A DNA stretch of 64,000 bases, taken from NCBI GenBank assembly GCA_022457155.1, contig JAJGOT010000071.1, positions 703,501 to 767,500 on the forward strand. Reading direction: 5' to 3'. Position numbers and translations under genes: made by a program. Under the pieces are notes generated by a model. The model saw only the letters and a program-made list of their open reading frames with translations, had not been told where the DNA came from and searched no databases. Origin of the DNA: Cladopsammia gracilis. Its lineage: Eukaryota > Cnidaria > Anthozoa > Scleractinia > Dendrophylliidae. Below, in pieces: positions 55,582 to 64,000 of the stretch. Position 1 is the first letter of the stretch; each line of letters begins with the position of its first letter.

Positions 55582-55994
55582 CCTTTTATTGCCATCACTC
55601 AACCCAGTCTTCACGATTTCTTTTTTTGTTAACACCAGGGATGATCCATTTACGTATACTTTGTATAGTAATTACGTATCAGCCTTATTCGAGAAATATT
55701 TGTCGTTGAAAATAACCAGATGATATGAGAAAGGCAGTTGTAAATCATGCTTCGGGTTTGATCAGGGCATCCAAACACCTTGAAACAATAAAAGCACTCG
55801 GCCGAAGCGGCCTCGTGCTTTCATTGCTTCTCGGTATTTGGATGGCCCGATCAAACCCTCGCACTCGTTGTTGATCTATTACTTAAAAGACCGTCACAAC
55901 TGTCAGCTTGAGGTGTAGACAGTTTTGGAAGGGTTGAACTGTCGAAAAACACGGCAAAACGAGGATCATTTGGGTTTGTAATTCTGTTGAAGTT
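54800..55994. other. No gene recognised; AAT microsatellite inside
   Basis: Contains an uninterrupted (aat)n run at about 55541-55580 and AT-rich sequence. The block around 55750-55860 is GC-richer with tcgg-type words, but no frame is convincing. Confidence 0.5.
55541..55580 (+). repeat. AAT microsatellite
   Basis: About thirteen perfect trinucleotide units. Confidence 0.97.
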
Positions 55995-56062
55995 AATGCA
56001 CTACCTTCACGGACAAAATTAAATTCTGTTGAAGTTAATTTTGTCCGTGAAGGTAGTGCATT
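55995..56062. repeat. Perfect 28-bp inverted repeat, 12-nt loop
   Basis: The left arm 55995-56022 (starting aatgcactaccttcacggac) is an exact reverse complement of 56035-56062. The word attctgttgaagttaat also occurs directly repeated at 55981 and 56023, so the left part is both inverted and directly repeated. The right arm runs into the start of the ORF at 56061. Confidence 0.97.
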
Positions 56063-56522
56063 GCAAACTAGTACTATTAACAAGATGATCGAAAGAACCT
56101 GCCGATTCCTGTGGTTTTTGAACGTTGAAGAAGTTGAGCCAGAAGTGTGTTATTGTGCCAATCCACAATTCATCCAAGAATTCGTCCATTATATGATGGA
56201 TAAGCGCAGTGTCAAGACAATCACTTGTAGTCGTTACATGTCAGCTATTATTAATCTGACAAAATTCTGTTTAAATTTGGATGGCAGCAAAGAAAAAGAA
56301 GATTTAAATTCTTCATTAGAAAAAATTAGGGCCATTCAGAGACAACTCAAGCGCCTGTCTAGAAGGGAACAAGTACATGATTTGGCGAAGCCTCTGTTAG
56401 AGGTAGTTTTTTATCCAGAACTGCTTGAACTTTGTTGGGTACTGAAAGAAAAAGCTAGAAGTTGCATGAATTTATGCTTGTTACTGATTTACTGCTCAAC
56501 CAACCCTGGGCGAGCTAAATAA
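56061..56522 (+). pseudogene. Tyrosine-recombinase-like gene fragment
   Basis: The 153-residue frame includes MIERTCRFLWFLNVEEVEPE, then VKTITCSRYMSAIINLTKFC and RREQVHDLAKPLLEVVFYPE. Helical core-binding-like sequence of this kind precedes the catalytic domain in tyrosine-recombinase-like mobile genes. Past the stop at 56520, protein-like sequence continues with interruptions (FNEDGRVVVFENSYKTRLTY, PLEFLTYHLKLYC to about 56720). YKT-YG resembles the beta-strand region before the catalytic domain. Catalytic R-H-x-x-R-H-Y residues are not seen, so the assignment is tentative. The frame is open upstream through the inverted repeat. Confidence 0.4.
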
Positions 56523-56724
56523 TACATTACACTCTGCATTTATAAAAATCAGACCGATGATGAATGTTAGGATCAGAACTTCATCTGCTTCAATGAAGAT
56601 GGAAGGGTCGTCGTTTTTGAAAACTCTTACAAGACGAGACTAACATATGGGCCTAATTAGACAGACTTGACACCCTTAGAATTTCTCACGTACCACTTGA
56701 AATTGTACTGTACAAAACCATTCC

Positions 56725-57844
56725 TGCCACTCCAAGATTCGAGTGGGAATGGGACAGTTCTGGGACTCTGTCACTATTGATGAAATTAACTCTGTGTATG
56801 ACTAATGTTCTCCATCTTCCAGTCGCACATTAGACCTCCTGTGTCTACTACCAATGGACCAACAGGAAGCTAAAGTTGAGAGATGGTTGAGACGATACCT
56901 CAAGAAGTAGACTCTGGGATTCTTGGCCGTTTTCTAAGCTTCTGTACCACCACGACAATTGTAATACCTGGTTCCAGGACCAAGGTGCAATTCGAGGCAA
57001 TGCCTTCCTTTGCAGTGAGACCAATGGCCCATACTTGTTTCCAGGTTCTGACCTGACTGCAGAATTACCCCACATACCACCAGCTGAAGGAGAATCTGGA
57101 ATGTTACTTAAAAGATCCATCTCAATGGGATCTAGAGGAATAATTTTTTGGGGACCACTTATTAACAATGTTTAAAGGTTTCTTGTCAATGACAGGAAAG
57201 AAATGTTGCTTTTAGCGTCAATAAGACTCATTGAGTGTTAAGGAAATTGTTTTGTTAAATGGCCAAGACATTTATTGGTCAATATTCCATTTGCGGGGGA
57301 CTCGGAATCAAATTACTATGTCTTCTGAAAGGCTGTTGATTCCCTTGAGAAATAGCTCCTAATCATTCACGTTTACTTCTAATCTAGTTACTTTTCACAG
57401 GTACATGTACAGGACTGTCTAGTTTCTCTTGGCCATTTCTATGTGAACTATGGGTATATGATTTTTTTCAGAGCTAATACAATTGTATCTAGATGGTAAA
57501 AATAATTTCAGTCGAAATAATTTGAGTTAGCAAACCGAATAGCGTCATAAATGAACATTCTAAAGAGGTACGAAGAGCTAATGTCAGTGCATGACCAGTG
57601 TTAATTTAGTAGGTGCGTGAAAAGTGTTAACTTTCAAACTATATTTTTAATGGTTAATAAGAGTTTAATTACTTTGATTGGTTTTGTTTTGATAGCGTGG
57701 ATTGTTAAAGTAGTACGTTTGGGCTGGTTTGCACGATGTTATATCGAGTTTAAAGGTATTTTGACAAAGTGGGTAAGATTGGCTAACTGGACTAGTTTGG
57801 TTTTTATTAAACTCTAGTTCTTAGGCGATCGTTACTTGATTAAT
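56725..57844. other. No gene recognised
   Basis: Only short frames. The minus-strand 106-codon frame at 57168-56848 lacks any motif or splice support. Confidence 0.45.
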
Positions 57845-58340
57845 GAAAGGCTCCTAAGAGCCAACATGTGAATGACAAATGCTAACGCATAACACAATAC
57901 TGCGGTAAGCTCATGTTTTCACACAGACACAGTTCAATACTTTTTTAAAATTAAATGCAAGGATTTTTGACAGATGCAAAAAAAAAGTACATCACTTTCA
58001 TAATGCTCAGTCCAAAAAGAAAAAAAAAAGAAAAAAAACGGCCCGAGCAACATTCGAACCTGGGCCTTTTGGCTGTTAATCCGCGTTTTACGTCATTCAG
58101 CCACTTATTACTTCAAGGTAGATAAGCATCAAAACGCACGTGTCGGTTGAAAATTCCTTTTAGATCGAATTTAACGTTGCATTAAAGACTCCAAATGCGA
58201 AACACCTTTAGGTATATTGCTGATTATATTCATTTACAACAATTTAGTTATTATCGCTGGATTCATGCTGTTCTTGTTACAAAACGCATTCGTAACAAAG
58301 CATTACATCACTAAGTTTACAGCTGATGGAAGGAGTGATC
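57845..58340 (-). repeat. Composite repeat with tRNA-like block, copy 5
   Basis: On the minus strand it runs from tcactccttccatcagctgt through gcatttggagtctttaatgc. It continues to a tRNA-like block (taagtggctgaatgacg, then ggttcgaatgttgctcgggc) and ends with gttggctcttaggagccttt. It aligns with the full length of copy 2 and has the best preserved B box (ggttcgaat). Confidence 0.78.
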
Positions 58341-58375
58341 GAGTGAGTGACTTGCAGATTCGTGCCCAGTCACTA

Positions 58376-58480
58376 TAAATTGTTTTTTTTTGGGGGGGGG
58401 GCAAGAGAAGATTGGATACTAAGGTGAATTGAGGCGCACGGGATGTCATGGGAAGGGTCGAGGGAAAATGGCGACTGACA
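58376..58480 (+). repeat. Inverted repeat partner of 60798-60900
   Basis: The sequence gagaagattggatactaagg, then gtgaattgaggcgcacggga, then tgtcatgggaagggtcgag, is the near reverse complement of 60800-60900, 2.3 kb away. The pair could be the ends of a larger element, or two independent copies of a short repeat. Confidence 0.8.
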
Positions 58481-58776
58481 GAAGGATGCAAATCACTCAC
58501 TGAAGGGTGCAGAAGCTTTTTTAAGCTTTCGGCTTGTTGTTTTGGCCAATTTTTTTACACGTCTGTTACCAAGTATCCAACAAAGGCTGTCCGTTAATGA
58601 CACGGCTCAAAGTGGCGTTGTATGGATTTTTTTTTGAATTTTTTACTCTTCATTTGAACATTCGGGAAACGGGACATTTCTCAGGTAGAAGTAGAAATCA
58701 AGGTGAATCATTGCTAGAAGCTGGCTATCGGACGATATCAGGTAAAACTAATATAAATATGGCCTTTTTGACTTAA

Positions 58777-59873
58777 ATTGTCATGGCTTCTTGTCTATCT
58801 TACTGTTTTTAACTTGGTGCATAAGTTGAGGGCAAAATGGCTCTCAGATTTTTGAGTTTGTTTCAGCGACTGAGCCTCTTCAATTATAGTTATTAAAAGT
58901 GGCCATTCTTTTTATTACTATCTATCTGTTGAAAGGTACACGATTCAAGATGGTTTGGCTGCGAAACAAGCTCATTTAAGTTTGAGAACACGAAGTGTCA
59001 TGCCCTGCATTGCAAGCTTTATAATAATATGTCGAGGATAAAGTACTTCTTTCATATTTATTGATAAGATGTTTTTATATTTCTACTAGTATTAAGCCAG
59101 GATGATAAAGTATTTGAAAGGACAAAAAAGAGACCTTTCAGCTAAGAACCCAAACAAACATAATTAACATCTTTTCTTTGTATTATCCCAATACTTCAGT
59201 GTACACCCCCACCCCCCTTCCCAGGGGGTAGTCATATATAGGTATCAGAGGCAATCAGATCAAGACATTGTGATCATGGGATCCCAAAGCACATTTTGGT
59301 CTTTGTCAGTTTCTAAGTTTTACTACTTTTTTGCAAATGAGAACCTGGTTCATTTGTCAGGCTTAAGTGCTTTGCCAAATTTCAGTTTGCATTTTAATTT
59401 ACAGGTTCTTATATGCAGATTTTGTATTTAAGGGGACTGGGTCAAACCACCTCCAAAAAAATTACTTTACTTTAATATTAGTTCTTTACATTTTCCTGTA
59501 TTTTGCCTTCTCACTTCCATTTTAAGTTTGAAAAGAATGGTTGGGATCCAAGAAGGCCTGGATGCAATCACAATATTTCTATCTGCCCAGAAGAAGCTAT
59601 GAATCATGCCAGTTGAATAGTCTACTGTTAAGGAGCACTGGCCAAATCACAGTCAATGAACTTTCCCAGAAATACTGCTGAGAGTAGAGTCTGAGGAGTT
59701 GAGCTCCACTGTATTTCTTTTATATTTTAATTCAAGAGAAATGATATTGTTTCCAAGAATTAAATTTGAAGACAGGGGTTGGGGGTCATAAGTTTTTTTT
59801 ATTCTGTGATAGTAGGCAATAAATGCTTCATAAATAAAATTCAAAAGAAATGAAAGCAATTTAATGACTGTAT
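58777..59873. other. No gene recognised
   Basis: AT-rich sequence lying between the two inverted copies at 58376 and 60798. No transposase-like frame is visible here. Confidence 0.45.
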
Positions 59874-60191
59874 GTGTCCATTATGTTTCATTTGTTTTCA
59901 TTAACGACCCAGTATTGTCCATTATGCTTCATGTGTCTCTGTTATTGTTTTGGGTTGCACAAGTGTGAGCCATCTATTGTTCAGAAGTGCGTGAAGCATA
60001 ATGGGCAATACTGGGTCTTTAATGAAAGCCAGAACTCATTCAAGTATGTGATATGTTGCTGTAGGAATGGAAATTATCACTCACCCACTTGTCCAAGTGA
60101 GTCTCAAGTCTTCTTTGGCGAGTACAAATTGTACACACACGCCCAAACTGCCAGTGCTGTCAAAATTAAGGTTTCCAACCCTGTGTTATGA
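59874..60191 (+). CDS. Hypothetical Cys-rich ORF
   Basis: The 105-residue frame has many cysteines in its central part (CFGLHKCEPSIVQKC, YVICCCRNGNYHSPTC). No family is recognised. Its first third is one arm, and part of its middle the other arm, of the inverted repeat 59897-60026, so the apparent N-terminus is probably accidental. Confidence 0.25.
   Translation: MSIMFHLFSLTTQYCPLCFMCLCYCFGLHKCEPSIVQKCVKHNGQYWVFNESQNSFKYVICCCRNGNYHSPTCPSESQVFFGEYKLYTHAQTASAVKIKVSNPVL
59897..60026. repeat. 35-bp inverted repeat with 60-nt spacer
   Basis: Arms 59897-59931 (ttcattaacgacccagtatt, then gtccattatgcttca) and 59992-60026 are reverse complements with two mismatches. Confidence 0.95.
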
Positions 60192-60797
60192 GCTATTATG
60201 TATATACTGCCTAAACAAGAAATCCCCATTGTCTGTCATTGGACACCACTTGGAACTGCAGTTCTCCAGCAGTGACAAGAAATTTTATGATGCTAAGAAA
60301 ACTAGCATGCATTGTAAATGAACTTGGTCACTATTGCATTTGACAACGTCCCCTGGCATCTGATTACCTCTGTTGTGTAGTCATTGTTCATGTAATCAAA
60401 ATAATTTTAGAAATGATCAGTTTTTAAACTTTATCAATAACTTGTATTCCTACCTTATTATGATAGGAAATCAACATTCAAAATTAACATGGCTTAAATC
60501 TATTTTCAGAGATATCCTGATTAACTTAAGCTTATTACAGTAAATTTTGACCAAATACACTTGTCCTGTACAGACGAAACCTTAAATTTTGTCAGCATAA
60601 GTAAAATAATTCCTAACTTGATCGATTGGCTCAGTGGCTGAATATCTGAACCATATGATATCTTGTAATGACACAAAAAACCGTCATATTTAAAGAATAT
60701 TGCTACTCAGCTGTAATATTTATACACACACGCCATTTTACACTCTTTCTCAGCATTGTTTATAATAATAGTGAACAACAGTCGCCATTTTGGATCA

Positions 60798-60900
60798 AGT
60801 TCGTCCAGTCGCTATTTTTCCCCTCGACCCTTCCCATGACACCTCGCGCGCCTCAATTCACCCTAGTATCCAATCTTCTCTCACCCCAAAACCAATTACC
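60798..60900 (-). repeat. Inverted repeat partner of 58376-58480
   Basis: See the partner. Shared words on the plus strand are ctcgacccttcccatgacac, gcctcaattcaccctagtat and ccaatcttctctc. Confidence 0.8.
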
Positions 60901-61373
60901 GTAAACACCATTGTATAAGACGCACTTTTTTGCCTAAAATTTTTGCGGCTTATCTACGGGACCATCTGCAAAAGGTTATCGTACTTTCCGGTGATATAAG
61001 CAGAAGTTGACCAGACTTTTTGAGCCTCAAAATTAAGATTTTATTTATTAGAAGTGTATAACGTGCAACAAAAATTCTTTAACTTTAGATGTAGAAAGCT
61101 TTCTTGTCTGTCTAAGTGCGGGCAGAGCTCTTCCGAGACCAAAAATCAAATAAACAATCTGCATTGCGATCAACCATGTAATGCATGAACGCGAGCGTTT
61201 TGTTTATAAATTAGAAAATTTAGCTTCAAATTATCAAAATACCTGTGTTGAAACAGCGCTCACTATCTTTGTCAGACATTTCGAAGCTTTTAGCAATGAC
61301 GGAACACAGAAGTAGGAAGTATCTCATTCAAGACTTTGAAGGAATTAGCTAAACAATTAAAAATAAATCGGAA

Positions 61374-62701
61374 ATGGGTATCTCGGAGCTCTCGACATCA
61401 TACTCAAATTCTGAGGTGAATGGCAGTGTTGGACCTGTACAGAACGCCAAACTTGATCTGATGCTTTGTCGGAAGAAGATCTCAAATGACCACATGATTT
61501 TTGGGCTTCATCAGAGGTTTTGCATCATACAGGAAACAAGAAAAGACACTATGTGCAAGAGAATGGGACCAGAAGTCTATGTGCGGCACAAAAAGCAAAT
61601 ATTAGAAATGGCTCAAACGGAAGCTTATTGAACTTTTAAAGCGAAAAACCCTAACGTCAAAAGAGGACAAAGAACACTTGAAAAATGTAAGACATTCTAT
61701 GTCATTCCCCAAAGGGCACAAGATAGGACTTCTTGTTGTAGGACACATGTTGAAATGCGCATGTTATTTAAAACTAGTATGGACTTCAGAAGAAGCGTTT
61801 TGAAAGTGAAAGGCTTCAGCAACAACAACTCATTTAAAGTACATGAATATTTTTCCAACCAAGTAAACGACACCATGCCCAAACAAAGAAAATCAGTATA
61901 AAAAATTGCATGTGTCAACAACAGGAACTGCAACTCTTGTGGAGTTGACAGCATTCAGATGCTAAAGACGAAACAAACATCGGCCCTGAATCCCCACTAG
62001 TCAAATGACAATAGTTGAAGTGTGTTAACATCAAACGTGCAGATGGTCAAGAAAAAAGAAAATCACAAATAGTTTTAAAGAAACAGCTGCTGGGGAGCTC
62101 TTCAAGTATCTAAAAACCCTCCTTGAAACCTGTCTTTATTATCAGTTCCATAATAATAATAATAATAATAATAATAACTTTATTCAGGTGTCAAATTTAC
62201 AAATAGCAGTAATAAAACCACTAAGTAAGGTCACAACAAAATAATTTAAATAAACTAATAAATCGCTAAAAATATTAATCTAAGAATAATTTACATATAA
62301 AATATGTACAGATTCCAAACACACTCACAAATTCAATCTATATATTAAATTAAATTTAATTATATATATAATTAAATGAAACTTGTGGTCAGCTAAATCA
62401 GGTCAGGGCACCATGATGCACAGACGATAAAAGACGGGGGCATGAGCAACTCAAGTGCTTGCTGGATGATTTGCCACAGGGTCATTTATGCTGCATCTAC
62501 AATTATTCTGAAAACTATACATGCATCTATGAAAATCAACTTCAATCCATGTACTACTCTCAACAGCAAGCATCCATTGACGTCACAGTCCTTCATGGGC
62601 ATGCCCTTGAAGACTTTAATGGAATTCAGGGTTCCGAAGAAGACCCATATTTGGTCACCGAACACATTTTCGTAATATCACCAGACTCTTGTTTCTATTA
62701 A
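61374..62701 (+). pseudogene. Transposase-like gene remnant, plus-strand copy
   Basis: Pieces in order: KRMGPEVYVRHKKQILEMAQ to a TGA at 61629-61631; NPNVKRGQRTLEKCKTFYVI and CCRTHVEMRMLFKTSMDF in the next blocks; KETAAGELFKYLKTLLETCL near 62095; then, after an inserted LINE tail (62152-62400), LLDDLPQGHLCCIYNYSENY and SIDVTVLHGHALEDFNG and TEHIFVISPDS. I know this order (QR-FE-FV, CCCRYHVE-like, ELF-YLK, HDYSENY-like, EHIFVIS) from an unnamed transposase-like family in cnidarians and other invertebrates. Several shifts and stops make it a pseudogene. The minus-strand copy at 62732-63605 is homologous. Confidence 0.6.
62152..62400 (-). mobile_element. LINE 3'-tail insertion with (TTA)n end
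   Basis: On the minus strand an AT-rich segment ends in tgaataaag followed by a (tta)n run, the same type of end as the fragments at 35888 and 46505. It interrupts the transposase-like pseudogene between the ELFKYLK and LPQGHLC segments, so the insertion is younger than that gene's arrival. Confidence 0.6.
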
Positions 62702-62731
62702 TTTGATAGCCAAAGTCAGCCAAGCAGCAAG

Positions 62732-63605
62732 ACAAATCACCAACACAGTGCCTGGACTTGCGCAGTGCAACTGTCAGTAAATTCATGAAGCTTGGTAACT
62801 GGCAGCTTGATTTCATCCTTTAAGCACTTGTCAATAAGTTCCTCGTGCTTTGTGCACTGAATCACTGTCCTGTAATGCACCATCAGATATAACAAAAATA
62901 TGTTCCTTAATAATGACACGTTCATCTTCTGTGCTTTGCTTGCCATCAAAAGATAGAACCACATGGCGATACAAGACAGTAATGTAAAGTGATACCTGAT
63001 TGACATCAAAGTACCCCGATTGCAACACATCCTGATGTCTACAGGAATAGCTCAGTGAGCAATCATGAATGCATGCAATTTCATCGATGGGCAAATGCTC
63101 CAGAAGGTTATCCATCTGTTCACACTGCCACTTAGCCATGAAACTGTGATAAGGATAATCTTTGAGAAGGCCGATAAATAAGCAAACATGTCATGGGTGG
63201 GGTTTCCATTGCAACCAGAGTAATTTTCTTTTTTTCCTGACCATTGTCAAGAAACTTCCCAGTGCCAATGTACTCATAACGTCTACATTTAGTTGCTGGA
63301 CCATCCTTTGACAGCTCCTCTGGAAGCATGACAAACTTCAAAACTCCACAATCAGGGCACTGTCTTTTCACACATTCCAACCTGTGGTGTAGACTTCCCT
63401 CAGGCTTGGGGCAAAGAGTGACATCAACAGTTTATGTCACTGTTCCAGATACAAGTACAACGGCTACAGGAACGACGATCCTTTTCTTTAGCAGATTCTT
63501 TACAAGAAAGGGCTTCAGTGCTTCAAACTTCCTCTGCTTGATTTCTACGAGGGGGTATTGTGTTTTGAAGTCAATGAATGCCTCTGTTTGACTCTATTCT
63601 GCAAC
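62732..63605 (-). pseudogene. Transposase-like gene remnant, minus-strand copy
   Basis: Read on the minus strand: YPLVEIKQRKFEALKPFLVK near 63560; then LHHRLECVKRQCPDCGVLKF and VMLPEELSKDG (a Cys-rich segment); then EKKKITLVAMETPP; then MAKWQCEQMDNLLEHLPIDE, SLYITVLYRHVVLSFDG and IIKEHIFVISDGALQDSDSV; and finally ELIDKCLKDEIKLPV and KLHEFTDSCTAQVQ. It is the same family as 61374-62701 but includes the Cys-rich middle and a later segment that the other copy lacks. Frames alternate at least three times. The 3' ends of the two copies face each other about 30 bp apart. Confidence 0.62.
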
Positions 63606-64000
63606 ACTATCTTCAAACAACAGCTAAAGAGACTAGTGAATAGTCGAAACTGCCAGTACTGTTGTAGCCACTATAACAAGTTGCAACAATTAATGCCCTT
63701 GACAACTCTCTGGTGCAATACCTCACCAAGTAATGGCGTGGATGGTAAAAAAACATCCCACCACCAAGGACGTCAGACTATCGTCCCAATGACGAAAACT
63801 GCGACCTTGCAATGTCTGACACAAATGAGGAGAAGAAAAGAGCCCTCCACCATCAAAACCCAGACCGGCAAGGTGCAAAGAAAGGTAAGTGAAATGACAA
63901 GTTTAGAACAGTGAAAGATGGTTTCTGTTAAAAAAAATGAGTATTTATATGTCAAGTGATATTGGCTACTGCATTTTTTAAATGCAATTCTAAGAGAAGA
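63606..64000. other. No gene recognised at the window edge
   Basis: Upstream exons of the minus-strand transposase-like gene would be expected here, but none is clear. The plus-strand frame 63558-63914 overlaps that gene antisense and is probably a shadow. Confidence 0.4.

Noticed and set aside
56848..57168. 106-residue minus-strand ORF
   Set aside because: No recognisable motif, and the opposite strand shows equally weak coding signs.
63328..63914. Plus-strand ORFs near the right edge
   Set aside because: At least the part to 63605 is antisense to the minus-strand transposase-like gene, which explains the open frames better.

Overview
The window looks like nuclear DNA of an animal, most likely an anthozoan cnidarian such as a stony coral. 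It is AT-rich, has GT-AG introns, a tRNA-derived SINE, and retroelement families that I recognise from cnidarian genomes. I see no bacterial-type operon, rRNA gene, functional tRNA gene or CRISPR array, and no complete host gene that I can name. Nearly everything recognisable is mobile DNA or its remains.

Layout. 1-11 kb: short hypothetical exons, one full SINE with a 13-bp target duplication and one decayed SINE, a 310-bp direct repeat pair, a 573-bp foldback element and a composite repeat carrying a tRNA-like block. 11.1-14.8 kb: a decayed tyrosine-recombinase (DIRS/PAT/Ngaro-like) retrotransposon with Gag, RT and RNase H remnants. It has the split direct repeat order A1-ORFs-B1-A2-B2 and an array of GCCAGTGGGTGG motifs, several exactly 22 nt apart, just before the repeats. 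16.7-24.1 kb: two terminal-inverted-repeat elements, two unassigned minus-strand ORFs and a 31-bp GC-rich hairpin.

25.0-52.8 kb: a tandem segmental duplication. Copy A is 24998-41350 and copy B is 41702-52803. Each copy carries a tyrosine-recombinase-like pseudogene, a 130-bp foldback with TTAGGG repeats inside, a DIRS-type gag gene, LINE fragments on both strands, a multi-exon KDZ-like transposase gene and a DUF7869-like exon. Copy A alone contains a young BEL/Pao LTR retrotransposon (27854-33807). Copy B keeps the matching empty site, so the insertion followed the duplication. The DUF7869-like gene continues past copy B (exon at 53018) but is cut off in copy A.

53-64 kb: a one-finger zinc-finger ORF, several perfect or near-perfect short inverted repeats, another tyrosine-recombinase-like fragment, another composite repeat, and two tail-to-tail decayed copies of one transposase-like gene (61374-62701 plus strand, 63605-62732 minus strand).

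The genes do not form a pathway. The window records successive transposition, duplication, deletion and small-scale foldback events, and lesions unique to each duplicate copy allow some of them to be ordered.
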